DNA of 64,000 bases, taken from contig NZ_JBHUOQ010000001.1 of the NCBI RefSeq assembly GCF_042686195.1, forward strand, positions 1,302,001-1,366,000, written 5' to 3'. Positions 9,484-18,280 of the stretch are shown piece by piece. The notes under the pieces are model-generated. The model worked only from the letters and a program-made list of their open reading frames with translations, was not told where the DNA came from and made no database searches. Position numbers and translations under genes: made by a program. This DNA is from Corticicoccus populi (GTDB taxonomy: Bacteria > Bacillota > Bacilli > Staphylococcales > Salinicoccaceae). Within the stretch, counting starts at the first letter, position 1. The number at the start of each line of letters is the position of its first letter.

Positions 9484-10243
9484 GTTTTGCCACCTTCAAT
9501 TTTCGGATGACTTCAGCTGGTGTATTGTCACGCATCAATGTTTCTCCGACTAGAAGACAGCCGGCACCCGCTTTCGACATACGGACGGCATCGGATTCTG
9601 TCTTAATGCCGCTCTCCCCGATAAATAAGATACCCGGATGATTGTATTTTTCGAGCAGCGTTTCAGTCGTTTTTAAGTCAACTTCGAACGTTTTTAAGTT
9701 ACGGTTGTTGATTCCGATAATTTCAGGTTGAAGCTTCAGCGCACGTTTCATCTCTTCTTCATCATGAACCTCTACAATACATTCAAGATTCAATTCGGAT
9801 GCATAGTCATAAAGTGACTTCATCTCTTCATCCGAAAGAATTGCTGCTATCAAAAGGATAATATCTGCACCGTGATTATAGGCTTTTGCAATCTGCCTTT
9901 GATCGATGATGAAATCTTTATTTAAAACCGGTACATCGACTGCCTGCTTTACCGCCTGCAAGTCATCGAGCGAGCCTTTAAAATAATCCGTCTCAGTCAG
10001 CACGCTGATGGCAGTTGTTCCGCCCGACACATACTGTTCTGCCTGAAATACGGGTGAGATTCCCGGGTTGATATCGCCTTTTGAAGGTGACGCTCGTTTA
10101 ATTTCACTGATGATACCGAGTGTTCCGTCCGCTTCTGCCTTTACTTTAAAAGGGACGGGTGTCCGTTCAATGGTTTTAATCTCCTCAGGATATGATTCAA
10201 GCTGTCTTTTTTTCACTTCTACTATATCATCTAAAATCGTCAT
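9476..10243 (-). CDS. trpC: Indole-3-glycerol phosphate synthase
   Basis: TrpC closes the indole ring to make indole-3-glycerol phosphate. The 255-residue protein shows EIKRASPSKG near residues 48-57 with the catalytic lysine, VLNKDFIID, GINNRNLKTF and GESGIKTESD, all characteristic of the family. It overlaps trpD by 4 bp and trpF by 8 bp, so the operon is tightly coupled. Confidence 0.96.
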   Translation of the reverse strand: MTILDDIVEVKKRQLESYPEEIKTIERTPVPFKVKAEADGTLGIISEIKRASPSKGDINPGISPVFQAEQYVSGGTTAISVLTETDYFKGSLDDLQAVKQAVDVPVLNKDFIIDQRQIAKAYNHGADIILLIAAILSDEEMKSLYDYASELNLECIVEVHDEEEMKRALKLQPEIIGINNRNLKTFEVDLKTTETLLEKYNHPGILFIGESGIKTESDAVRMSKAGAGCLLVGETLMRDNTPAEVIRKLKVAKHD

Positions 10244-11295
10244 TGCACCGGCTCCTTTGTGTATTCAATCAGTAAATCAAGTTTCTCTTTTGCTTTTCCG
10301 GATTCAATACTCTCTTTTGCGAGTATGATTCCTTCTTTAATCGTCGCCGTCTTCTCCGCTACAAATAATGCGATACCTGCATTTAATATCACTGTATCTT
10401 TTTGTGCCGGAGTGGCTTTATTTTCAAGTATATTCAAAAGAATGTCTCTGTTCGTTTCACCGTCTCCGCCTCTTAAATCTTCAATACTGTATGAAGAAAG
10501 TCCGAGATCCTTCGGGGATAATACTGTTGACTCGACGTTGCCGTCTTTTAAGACAGCAATATGATTTTCACCTGATAAATTGGCTTCATCCATGTAGCCT
10601 GCCCCGTTCACCACCACCGCCCTTTTACGGCCGAGTGCATTTAATACTTCAGCCATCGTTTCCACCTGACTGCGCTTGTATACACCAAGATACTGATAAT
10701 CCAGATTGACCGGATTGATTAACGGGCCGATCATATTAAAAATCGTCGGTACGGATAAATCCTTTCTCACTTTCATAATCTGTTTAATCTTCGGATGAAC
10801 CTGTGGTGCGAATAAAAAGCAAACACCGATATCATTTAACTGCTTTTCGACTTTTTCCGGAAAGTAATCTATTTTAATGCCAAGTGCTGTCAGTACATCA
10901 GAAGAACCGGTTAAACTCGTCACACTCTTATTCCCGTGTTTCGCAATTTTTACACCAGCTCCCGCAATCACAAAAGCAGATGTTGTCGAGATATTGAAAC
11001 TGCCTGAACCATCTCCGCCGGTGCCGCAGTTATCAATTACGCCTTCAATATGGTCGGGCAGTGATGCTGCGTGACTCTTCAATACTGAAACAAGCGCTGT
11101 AATTTCCTCCACCGTCTCCCCCTTATTTTTGAGGCCGGTAAGAAGCGATGCGATTTCACTGTCCGACGCACCGCCGTTCAGCACAATATCAAATGCCTGG
11201 TACATTTCATCATATGTTAAATCTTCTTTTTGCGATACTTTAATAATATATGGGTACACTGTGTCTTCAACTGTATCTGTAATTGATTGAATCAT
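10240..11295 (-). CDS. trpD: Anthranilate phosphoribosyltransferase
   Basis: TrpD joins anthranilate with PRPP. It is the first gene of this operon; no trpE or trpG precedes it. The 351-residue protein has the glycine-rich PRPP motif NCGTGGDGSGSFNIST at residues 89-104, then KHGNKSVTSLTGSSD and NMIGPLINP. The ATG follows a GGAGG site and lies 26 bp downstream of the proximal T-box terminator, so expression depends on antitermination by uncharged tRNA-Trp. The anthranilate must come from enzymes encoded elsewhere or from outside the cell. Confidence 0.96.
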   Translation of the reverse strand: MIQSITDTVEDTVYPYIIKVSQKEDLTYDEMYQAFDIVLNGGASDSEIASLLTGLKNKGETVEEITALVSVLKSHAASLPDHIEGVIDNCGTGGDGSGSFNISTTSAFVIAGAGVKIAKHGNKSVTSLTGSSDVLTALGIKIDYFPEKVEKQLNDIGVCFLFAPQVHPKIKQIMKVRKDLSVPTIFNMIGPLINPVNLDYQYLGVYKRSQVETMAEVLNALGRKRAVVVNGAGYMDEANLSGENHIAVLKDGNVESTVLSPKDLGLSSYSIEDLRGGDGETNRDILLNILENKATPAQKDTVILNAGIALFVAEKTATIKEGIILAKESIESGKAKEKLDLLIEYTKEPVQ

Positions 11296-11321
11296 TGTTC
11301 ATTCCTCCAAAATTTTGTAAT

Positions 11322-11545
11322 AAAAAACGCCCTCCATCAGCCGTATCGACTCATGGAGGACGGAAATCCGCGGTGCCACCTCTATTAGATAAACATGATG
11401 TTTATCTCACTTTACACGTTGATAACGGTACGCCGCCGTCACTTATACTACAGGCCCATTCCAATCATACCTGTGTACCGCGTCTCAGTTTCACGGCTCC
11501 CTGTCACACTGGTGTATCATTGTACTTACTCTGTAAAAGTGTCTT
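11322..11545 (-). promoter_or_regulatory. T-box riboswitch, tryptophan-specific (proximal of two)
   Basis: The minus strand carries the invariant T-box antiterminator segment GGTGGCACCGCGG (11368-11380). A terminator follows with arms CGTCCTCCAT and ATGGAGGGCG and a run of T (11322-11363). Stem I begins near ACAGAGTAAG, and the specifier loop reads GAA-TGG-G, with UGG at 11458-11456, the tryptophan codon. Uncharged tRNA-Trp would pair with it and favour read-through into trpD. The stem I apical region is less canonical than in the distal copy. Confidence 0.9.
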
Positions 11546-11552
11546 ATTTAAT

Positions 11553-11833
11553 TAAAAAACTCCCCATCCTGCTCTATAAATTATAGAAAGGACGGGGAGC
11601 CGCGGTGCCACCTTTATTGAATGCATAAATATATGCTTTCCACTCTGCTTTGTCTACAGCAGTATAATCTGCTGAAAGCCCGAATAACGCCGGTTAAACG
11701 CCGGAACACTAAATCCCGGTTCATATCGAAGTCCATTCACTTGAAAGATTGCATGAGTTCCCACCAGCCACTCATTCTCTGTAACCAATCAAACAGCTAC
11801 TCTTCTTCGAAAAATCATATTTATAATGAATTG
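11553..11833 (-). promoter_or_regulatory. T-box riboswitch, tryptophan-specific (distal of two)
   Basis: This is a second complete T-box just upstream of the first. Stem I contains ACAGAGAATGAGTGGCTGGTGG, split here as ACAGAGAATGAG then TGGCTGGTGG, close to the family consensus. The specifier loop reads GAATGGAC with UGG at 11735-11733. The antiterminator GGTGGCACCGCGG lies at 11600-11612. The terminator (11553-11599) pairs CTCCCCGTCC with GGATGGGGAG before six T residues. Both copies must antiterminate for transcription to reach trpD. Confidence 0.93.
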
Positions 11834-11839
11834 TTATTT

Positions 11840-11868
11840 ATAATAGTACACTTCTTTTAATAATGCAA
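11840..11868 (-). promoter_or_regulatory. Probable SigA promoter of the trp operon
   Basis: TTGCAT and TATTAT are spaced 17 bp apart on the minus strand. Transcription would begin near 11833, just before stem I of the distal T-box. Confidence 0.6.
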
Positions 11869-12011
11869 CCCTTAATTACACTAAAAATTCAAATAATTAA
11901 GTGAATGATGGTGTTGAAAGAGTTTTGTGTGATTCATTTCTTTGATTACCTCCGAAACTCCCGCATTGACCCACTCAGTTTTCTGAGCTCATCTCAAAAA
12001 TTCAACACATT
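11869..12011. other. Spacer with no recognisable element
   Basis: This is AT-rich sequence between the trp leader promoter and the SGNH hydrolase terminator. I see no gene, repeat or convincing signal in it. Confidence 0.5.
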
Positions 12012-12042
12012 TAAAAACCGCACCCGGCAAAGTGGATGCGGC
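12012..12042 (-). terminator. Rho-independent terminator after the SGNH hydrolase gene
   Basis: CCGCATCC and GGGTGCGG pair on the minus strand around an 8-base loop, followed by five T residues, 12 bp past the stop codon. Confidence 0.85.
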
Positions 12043-12053
12043 AGTTCAATATT

Positions 12054-12773
12054 CTACTGTTCCAAGCCAAGCGTTCTGTATACTTCTTCAGCAATGGCTC
12101 TTGCGCCTTCTTTGTCAGGATGAATACCGTCTCTGTCAAACCACTGACTGTTACCGAGTGATAACTGATGGATATCAATCAAATCAAAAGATCTGTCTGC
12201 TGCAATATCCTCCACAACCTGTACAATTTCATTAACGTTGCTGTCATCTATATGACCCTCTGCCTCAGGAATGTTAAATGCTTTCGGCGGGGTCATTAAA
12301 TATATTCTTGTGTCCGGGTTATTGGATACATACGTATCTATCAGTGTTTCATATTCTTCCCTGAATTGTACCGGACCATTCCAGTTTATATTTTTTGAGT
12401 CATTCGTACCGAGCATTATTAAGGCGATATCCGGGTGGAATCTCAGACTTTCCTGGTATTCAGGACTATTGATATACGGGAGGTTGGCACTACTCATGGC
12501 TGTATGACTGCGGACGCCGTAATTTCGAACCCAGTAATCATTCCCGAGCATATGAGACAACATTACCGGATACGTCTCATCAGCTGACAGGCCTGAACCA
12601 TAGGTGATACTGTCACCTACTGCCGCAATTTTTATATTCCCTTCATCATCAACCGCATTAACATCATGTCCCTCAGACATATTCCATTGGGCTGCTGCGT
12701 AATCAATAATAATGAATAATAGTATTGAAGCAGCCAGAGCTGTAAATAACCATTGTATTGATTTTCGTTTCAT
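12054..12773 (-). CDS. Membrane-anchored SGNH/GDSL-family hydrolase
   Basis: This is a probable extracytoplasmic esterase or lipase-like hydrolase of unknown substrate. Residues 7-27 form one hydrophobic anchor. The catalytic domain has block I GDSITYG with nucleophile S55, block II around NYGVRS, block III GTNDS, and block V DGIHPD with the catalytic Asp-His pair. Length 239 fits a single SGNH domain. It forms a single-gene unit bounded by a terminator. I cannot tell whether it acts on lipids, polysaccharide acetyl groups or peptidoglycan. Confidence 0.85.
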   Translation of the reverse strand: MKRKSIQWLFTALAASILLFIIIDYAAAQWNMSEGHDVNAVDDEGNIKIAAVGDSITYGSGLSADETYPVMLSHMLGNDYWVRNYGVRSHTAMSSANLPYINSPEYQESLRFHPDIALIMLGTNDSKNINWNGPVQFREEYETLIDTYVSNNPDTRIYLMTPPKAFNIPEAEGHIDDSNVNEIVQVVEDIAADRSFDLIDIHQLSLGNSQWFDRDGIHPDKEGARAIAEEVYRTLGLEQ

Positions 12774-12948
12774 TACAGACCTCCTCGCATTGTATTATGA
12801 AAGTAATCGTATAATCATATCAGTTAAAAGTAAATATCTTTTTTCGGTCAATATAGTAAAATTTATGACACCTGTATTTTAAACGTATGAAAAGGAAGCT
12901 GATATTCACCAAGTCCCTTTTCCAGTTTTAGTTATAAATTCAAGCTGC

Positions 12949-13740
12949 TTACCCTTTACCGCCCATGAATGCCGGGTAATTGGTCATACCGCCGTCCACA
13001 TATATTGTCGTTCCATGAATATAACTGGAAACGACGGATGCTAAAAACAATGCAACATTTGCGACCTGTTGAGGTGTTCCGATTTCTCTTGCAGGTATCA
13101 TTTCTAAAGTTTCATCACGGGTTGCTGGATCAGAAAATTTTTCTTTAGTATGCTCGGTGACAACTGCTCCCGGTGAAATATTGTTAATACGTATACCGTA
13201 CTGTGCATATTCCATAGACATGGTTTCCATCATCAGTTTGAGCCCGCCTTTACTCGCTGCATAATTTACATAATTCGGCCATGGAATAGTGTCATGAACA
13301 CTGGAAGTATTTAGTATAATCCCCTTCTTGTCTTCTTTAAGGAACTGATTCACCGCTTCCCTTGCACCAATAAACGCACCCGTCAGATTAACATCCACCG
13401 CCTTGTTCCACTCTGCCAGTAACATCTTGTGTGACGGTATCGGTTTTTCAAAGCCGGCATTATTAATCATAATATCAAGTGTGCCGAACTGACCAACCGC
13501 CGTCTGAATCAGATTGACGACATCCTCTTCTACAGATACATCTCCCTGAACTTCAATCATCTCACCGCCGGCACTTTCAATAACTTCTCTTATTTCTCTC
13601 AGCTCATTACTATGATTATCAGAACGGTAATTCACCACAACTTTCGCCTTTTCTCTGCCGAATGATTCGGCAAAAGAACGGCCGATTCCGCTTGCACCTC
13701 CGGTAATAACAACTACTTTATCTTTCAAATCATCATACAT
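12949..13740 (-). CDS. gdh: SDR oxidoreductase, glucose 1-dehydrogenase-like
   Basis: This short-chain dehydrogenase resembles Bacillus glucose 1-dehydrogenase, which oxidises beta-D-glucose to gluconolactone with NAD(P)+. The Rossmann motif TGGASGIG is near the N terminus, NNAG follows, and the catalytic Ser-Tyr-Lys set is NTSSVHD with YAASKGG. The C-terminal YVDGGMTNYPAF resembles Bacillus Gdh. The ATG at 13740 (MYDDLKDK) fits the family start. A TTG two codons upstream (13746) lies closer to the GGAG site and is an alternative. Actual sugar specificity is not proven by sequence. Confidence 0.8.
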   Translation of the reverse strand: MYDDLKDKVVVITGGASGIGRSFAESFGREKAKVVVNYRSDNHSNELREIREVIESAGGEMIEVQGDVSVEEDVVNLIQTAVGQFGTLDIMINNAGFEKPIPSHKMLLAEWNKAVDVNLTGAFIGAREAVNQFLKEDKKGIILNTSSVHDTIPWPNYVNYAASKGGLKLMMETMSMEYAQYGIRINNISPGAVVTEHTKEKFSDPATRDETLEMIPAREIGTPQQVANVALFLASVVSSYIHGTTIYVDGGMTNYPAFMGGKG

Positions 13741-13808
13741 TTTCAAGAAGACTCCTTTTTCTCGAATTTATTTCCATGTATACCCGCTCTCTCAGATTTT
13801 TTAAACAT

Positions 13809-13842
13809 AAAAAAAACTGCACACCACCAGTGTGCAGTTTTC
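13809..13842 (-). terminator. Rho-independent terminator after gudB
   Basis: AAAACTGCACAC and GTGTGCAGTTTT form a long perfect stem with a short loop, followed by a T tract on the minus strand. It ends the rocD-gudB region just before the SDR gene. Confidence 0.9.
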
Positions 13843-13848
13843 TGATTA

Positions 13849-15093
13849 TTAAGCCCAACCTCTGTATCTCGCTGCTTCGGCTGTACGTTTTAGACCGATA
13901 ATATACGCAGCTAAACGCATATCAATCTGTCTTTTTTCATGAAGATCATAAATTTCATTAAATGCTTTTTTAAGCTTCACTTCAAGTTTTTCATTCACTT
14001 CTTCTTCATCCCAGTAGTAGCCCTGGTTATTCTGTACCCACTCAAAATAGGATACAGTCACACCGCCTGCTGATGCAAGAACATCAGGTACGAGCAGTTT
14101 ACCGTTTTCAGTGAGAATTTGTGTTGCTTCTTTAGTTGTCGGACCGTTTGCTGCTTCACAAATAATTTCCGCCTTAACTCTATCTGCATTTTCTTCAGTA
14201 ATCTGGTTGGCAATTGCTGCAGGAATTAAAACATCACAGTCAAGTTCGAACAATTCTTTGTTGGAAAGAACATCATCAAATAAGTTTGTTACCATACCAA
14301 AGCTGTCACGACGGTCAAGAAGATAATCAATGTCAAGACCATCCGGATCATGAAGTGCACCATTCGCATCAGAAATGCCGACAATTTTAGCACCGCGGTC
14401 ATAAAGAATTTTTGACAGGAAACTACCGGCATTACCGAAGCCCTGGATAACAATACGGACATCCTCAAATTTCATGCCGCGTTTTTCCATTGCCTGCTCA
14501 AGACAAAGAACAACACCCATTGCTGTCGCACGGTCACGCCCCTGGGAACCGCCGAGAACCAACGGCTTTCCAGTGATAAATCCCGGTGAATTAAATGCAT
14601 CGAGCATACTGTACTCATCCATCATCCATGCCATAATCTGTGAGTTTGTAAACACGTCCGGTGCAGGAATATCTTTACTCGGACCAACGAACTGAGAAAT
14701 CGCACGCACGTAACCTCTTGAGAGTCTCTCAACTTCCTCGATGCTCATTTCACGCGGATCACAGACGATACCGCCTTTGCCTCCGCCGTACGGAAGGTCA
14801 ACAATACCTGCTTTTAACGTCATCCACATTGATAGTGCGACCACTTCTTCTTCGTTTACATCCGGGTGGAAACGCACACCGCCTTTAGTAGGACCAACTG
14901 CGTCATTATGCTGTGCACGATAGCCGGTAAACACTTTTACCGAGCCGTCGTCCATACGTATTGGAATACGTACTTTAAGCACTCTTAACGGTTCTTTAAT
15001 CAACTCATACATTCCATCATCAAAACCCAGCTTTTCTAAAGCTTCATGGATTATCGCCTGAGTAGAAGTTACTAGATTAGTTTTATCTGACAT
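13849..15093 (-). CDS. gudB: NAD-dependent glutamate dehydrogenase
   Basis: It oxidatively deaminates glutamate to 2-oxoglutarate and ammonia, the last step of proline, ornithine and arginine breakdown. The 414-residue protein has the Glu/Leu/Phe/Val dehydrogenase signature around LPYGGGKGGI with the catalytic lysine nearby, then the NAD-binding fold with GFGNAGS. The EAANGPTT segment is also conserved. It lies downstream of rocD in the same orientation, as in S. aureus. No terminator separates rocD and gudB. Confidence 0.95.
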   Translation of the reverse strand: MSDKTNLVTSTQAIIHEALEKLGFDDGMYELIKEPLRVLKVRIPIRMDDGSVKVFTGYRAQHNDAVGPTKGGVRFHPDVNEEEVVALSMWMTLKAGIVDLPYGGGKGGIVCDPREMSIEEVERLSRGYVRAISQFVGPSKDIPAPDVFTNSQIMAWMMDEYSMLDAFNSPGFITGKPLVLGGSQGRDRATAMGVVLCLEQAMEKRGMKFEDVRIVIQGFGNAGSFLSKILYDRGAKIVGISDANGALHDPDGLDIDYLLDRRDSFGMVTNLFDDVLSNKELFELDCDVLIPAAIANQITEENADRVKAEIICEAANGPTTKEATQILTENGKLLVPDVLASAGGVTVSYFEWVQNNQGYYWDEEEVNEKLEVKLKKAFNEIYDLHEKRQIDMRLAAYIIGLKRTAEAARYRGWA

Positions 15094-15161
15094 TTATATC
15101 CGCCTCTTTTATGAAACTGTTTTCAATGTTAATTGTACCATATTAGAACGTTTTGAAAAGC

Positions 15162-16355
15162 TTATTTCTCTATGACTGACTTCACTTTTTCAATTGCCCA
15201 GTCAAGATCTTCTTTTTCGATAATAAGTGGTGGTGCGAAACGGATGACTGTGTCATGCGTTTCTTTACAGAGAATACCTTCTTCTTTCAGAGCTTCACAG
15301 TACGGACGTGCAGATTCATTCAGTTCTACACCGATGAATAAACCGCGTCCTCTGACTTCTTTGATTTTATCACTGTCGATTTTCTCTAATTCCGCCTTGA
15401 AATATTCTCCAAGTTCCTGGGAACGTTCAATTAAGTTTTCATCAATTAAAACATCAAGTGCTGCTTCAGACACTGCACATGCGAGTGGGTTCCCGCCAAA
15501 TGTCGATCCGTGTGAACCTGTTGTAAAGACACTAAGAATATCTTCATCTGCAAGAACAACAGAAATCGGGAATACGCCGCCGCCGAGAGCTTTACCGAGA
15601 ATATACATATCAGGTGTTACTTCATCCCAGTCTGTTGCGAATAATTTACCGGAACGGCCGAGACCTGCCTGGATTTCATCAGCAATAAACAATACATTGT
15701 TGTCATCACACACTTCTCTGACTGCTTTTAAGAAGCCCTGCGGTGGAATATTAATTCCTGCTTCACCTTGAATCGGCTCAAGCAGAACGGCTGCAGTATT
15801 TTCATTCACAGCTTCCTTAATCTGATCGATATCACCAAAATCAACAAGTTTAAAGCCGTCAACGAGCGGGCCGTAACCTCTTCTGTATTCTGCTTCTGAA
15901 GACATTGATACAGGTACAAGCGTTCTACCGTGGAAGTTTTGATTCATCACAATAATTTCTGCTTTGTTATCTTCAACGCCCTTAACATCATATGCCCAGC
16001 GGCGCGCAGCTTTTACTGCAGTTTCAACCGCTTCAGCACCAGTATTCATCGGCAGTGCCATATTTTTGCCTGAAAGCTTACAGATTTTTTCATACCATGG
16101 ACCGAGGCGGTCTGAGTGGAATGCACGTGAAGTCAACGTTACACGGTCTGCCTGATCTTTTAATGCCTGAATGATTTTCGGGTGTCTGTGCCCCTGGTTC
16201 ACTGCAGAATATGCACTCAGCATATCCATGTACTTGTTACCTTCCGGATCTGTTACCCATACACCTTCTGCTTCAGCGATAACAATCGGTAAAGGCAGAT
16301 AGTTCGGAGCACCATATTGATTTGTCTGTTCAATAATTTCAGTTGATTTTGTCAT
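15162..16355 (-). CDS. rocD: Ornithine aminotransferase
   Basis: RocD transfers the delta-amino group of ornithine to 2-oxoglutarate, giving glutamate semialdehyde and glutamate. The 397-residue class III aminotransferase has the PLP lysine K255 in ILGKALGGG, the aspartate in FIADEIQAG, and NTGAEAVETA for phosphate binding. It follows rocA after a strong hairpin and precedes gudB. Semialdehyde then goes to RocA and glutamate to GudB. Confidence 0.96.
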   Translation of the reverse strand: MTKSTEIIEQTNQYGAPNYLPLPIVIAEAEGVWVTDPEGNKYMDMLSAYSAVNQGHRHPKIIQALKDQADRVTLTSRAFHSDRLGPWYEKICKLSGKNMALPMNTGAEAVETAVKAARRWAYDVKGVEDNKAEIIVMNQNFHGRTLVPVSMSSEAEYRRGYGPLVDGFKLVDFGDIDQIKEAVNENTAAVLLEPIQGEAGINIPPQGFLKAVREVCDDNNVLFIADEIQAGLGRSGKLFATDWDEVTPDMYILGKALGGGVFPISVVLADEDILSVFTTGSHGSTFGGNPLACAVSEAALDVLIDENLIERSQELGEYFKAELEKIDSDKIKEVRGRGLFIGVELNESARPYCEALKEEGILCKETHDTVIRFAPPLIIEKEDLDWAIEKVKSVIEK

Positions 16356-16392
16356 AATATCTTCCCTTCTTAATTTAGATAAATATTTATTT

Positions 16393-16429
16393 TAAAAAAC
16401 AGCAGGAATAAAGAAACCTGCCGTTTTTT
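16393..16429 (-). terminator. Terminator between rocA and rocD
   Basis: AAAAAACGGCAGG and CCTGCTGTTTTTT pair on the minus strand (one G-T pair). The hairpin has A and T flanks on both sides, so it may work in either direction. It makes rocA largely a separate transcription unit. Confidence 0.85.
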
Positions 16430-16444
16430 ATTTATACAATTTGA

Positions 16445-17986
16445 TTATAGCATTTCTGAAGTTGTTTTACCCTGCATATGCAGAAGTAAGTAATCCGGGC
16501 CGCCTGCTTTAGAATCCGTACCAGACATTTTGAAGCCGCCGAATGCCTGATAACCAACAATTGCACCCGTACATCCGCGGTTGAAGTAAAGGTTTCCGAC
16601 ATGGAAATCTTCACGTGCCTGTTCAATATGGGCACGGTTTTTCGTGAGGACTGCACCAGTCAGACCATAATCAGTATCATTAGCAAATTCAATTGCCTGA
16701 TCAAAGTTATCTGCTTTAGCAAAACCAACCACAGGACCGAAAATCTCTTCCTGCATGACACGGTCATTGTGCTTAAGTCCTGAGAATACAGTCGGATTCA
16801 CAAAATGACCTGTTTCATTGTCAGTTGTTCCGCCGATTTCAAGCTTACCTTCCTGTTTACCGATTTCAATGTACTTCTCAATTTTTTCTAATGATGCATC
16901 ATCAATGACAGGACCCATATAAATATCCGATTCAGGGTTTCCGACAGTCAAATCTTTAGTTTTGGCAACTACTTTTTCAAGAAGCTCATCATGAATGTCC
17001 GAAAGTGCAATCACTCGTGAACATGCAGAACATTTCTGTCCGCTGAAACCAAATGCAGATTTAACAATTGAATCTGCCGCAAGTTCCAAATCTGCATCAG
17101 AGTCTACAACAATTGTGTCTTTACCACCCATTTCAGCAATGACACGCTTTAAGTTCACCTGACCGTCCTGTACTTTGGCAGCTTTTTCATAAATGCTGAC
17201 ACCGACATCTCTTGAACCTGTGAAAGAAATAAATGCAGTATCTTTGTGCTCCACAAGATAATCGCCGATATCTCTTGAAGATCCCGGAATAAAGTTCACA
17301 ACGCCTGCAGGCATCCCTGCTTCTTCCAGCACTTCGATAAATTTATACGCTACAATCGGTGTTCTTGAAGAAGGTTTCAACAATACTGTGTTTCCAGTTA
17401 CAAGTGCTGCTGCAGTTGTACCGGCCATGATTGCGAACGCAAAGTTCCATGGAGAGATAACAAGACCCACTCCTAAGGAGATGTAGTTGAACTGATTGTA
17501 TTCACCAGGACGTGATTCAACATATGCACCATCTTTAAGCTCCAGTTGTTTACGACCGTAATATTCAAGGAAATCAATCGCTTCTGCTGTATCTGCATCA
17601 GCCTCATTCCATGGTTTACCTGCTTCTTTTACCAGTAATGCGGAAAATTCAAATTTACGTTTACGGATAATCGCAGCTGCCTTGAACAATACATCTGAAC
17701 GAAATTCAAATGAATGCTTTCTCCATGTTTTAAATGTTTCTTTTGCCGCTTCCATCGCACGGTCTGCATCTTCTCTGCCCGCCTGTGACATATAACCGAT
17801 TGTTTCTGATTTCTGCGCCGGATTATAAGACTCCAGCTTCTTTTCTGTATAAATTCTTTCACCATTTATAATTAATGGATATTCTTTGCCTAAATATTCA
17901 CTGACTGTTTCCAGTCCTGAATCTAATTTTTTACGGTTTTCCTCTTTTGAGAAATCCGTGAACGGTTCATGTCTGTATGGTATCAT
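16445..17986 (-). CDS. rocA: 1-pyrroline-5-carboxylate dehydrogenase
   Basis: RocA (PruA) oxidises pyrroline-5-carboxylate/glutamate semialdehyde to glutamate with NAD+. The start at 17986 (MIPYRHEPFTDF) has an AGGAGG site and matches staphylococcal homologues, giving 513 residues; an in-frame upstream extension lacks support. The catalytic cysteine is C319 in SGQKCSACSR and the general-base glutamate E285 in AEMGGKD. The cofactor region has SPWNFAFAI. Together with rocD and gudB it forms an ornithine/proline catabolic cluster. Confidence 0.95.
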   Translation of the reverse strand: MIPYRHEPFTDFSKEENRKKLDSGLETVSEYLGKEYPLIINGERIYTEKKLESYNPAQKSETIGYMSQAGREDADRAMEAAKETFKTWRKHSFEFRSDVLFKAAAIIRKRKFEFSALLVKEAGKPWNEADADTAEAIDFLEYYGRKQLELKDGAYVESRPGEYNQFNYISLGVGLVISPWNFAFAIMAGTTAAALVTGNTVLLKPSSRTPIVAYKFIEVLEEAGMPAGVVNFIPGSSRDIGDYLVEHKDTAFISFTGSRDVGVSIYEKAAKVQDGQVNLKRVIAEMGGKDTIVVDSDADLELAADSIVKSAFGFSGQKCSACSRVIALSDIHDELLEKVVAKTKDLTVGNPESDIYMGPVIDDASLEKIEKYIEIGKQEGKLEIGGTTDNETGHFVNPTVFSGLKHNDRVMQEEIFGPVVGFAKADNFDQAIEFANDTDYGLTGAVLTKNRAHIEQAREDFHVGNLYFNRGCTGAIVGYQAFGGFKMSGTDSKAGGPDYLLLHMQGKTTSEML

Positions 17987-18026
17987 TTTCTGATCCTCCT
18001 TGAATAATAAGAATGCTCTAACAAAT

Positions 18027-18055
18027 ATAATGCCTGTTTCCTGACACTTTTTCAA
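18027..18055 (-). promoter_or_regulatory. Probable SigA promoter of rocA
   Basis: TTGAAA and CATTAT lie 17 bp apart on the minus strand, about 40 bp upstream of the rocA ATG. Confidence 0.45.
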
Positions 18056-18228
18056 GCTTTATATTGAACTATTTCATTATCCTTTAATATAATCATCATG
18101 TCCATTTGAAACCGTATACAAATTATCGGATAATTATGTTTAAATCACATTCGACAATATAACAGCGAGTAGACTCTATTCATCTGAGTGCATAAAACGA
18201 TGTATATATATTCGTTTAAAAAATAAAT

Positions 18229-18255
18229 AAAAAAACCTGCATTTTTTATGCAGGT
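18229..18255 (-). terminator. Rho-independent terminator after the S1-domain gene
   Basis: ACCTGCAT and ATGCAGGT pair around an A-rich loop, followed by seven T residues on the minus strand. Confidence 0.85.
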
Positions 18256-18280
18256 CTAACAAAAAAGCCGTTTTAAGTGC

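Noticed and set aside
12774..12948. Extra small gene or RNA between the SGNH hydrolase and gdh genes
   Set aside because: I see no start with a ribosome-binding site, no hairpin with a T tract and no known motif; only weak promoter-like boxes.
15172..15771. 199-codon open frame on the plus strand inside rocD
   Set aside because: It mirrors rocD codons, is Ser/Pro/Arg-rich as expected for antisense frames, and has no support.
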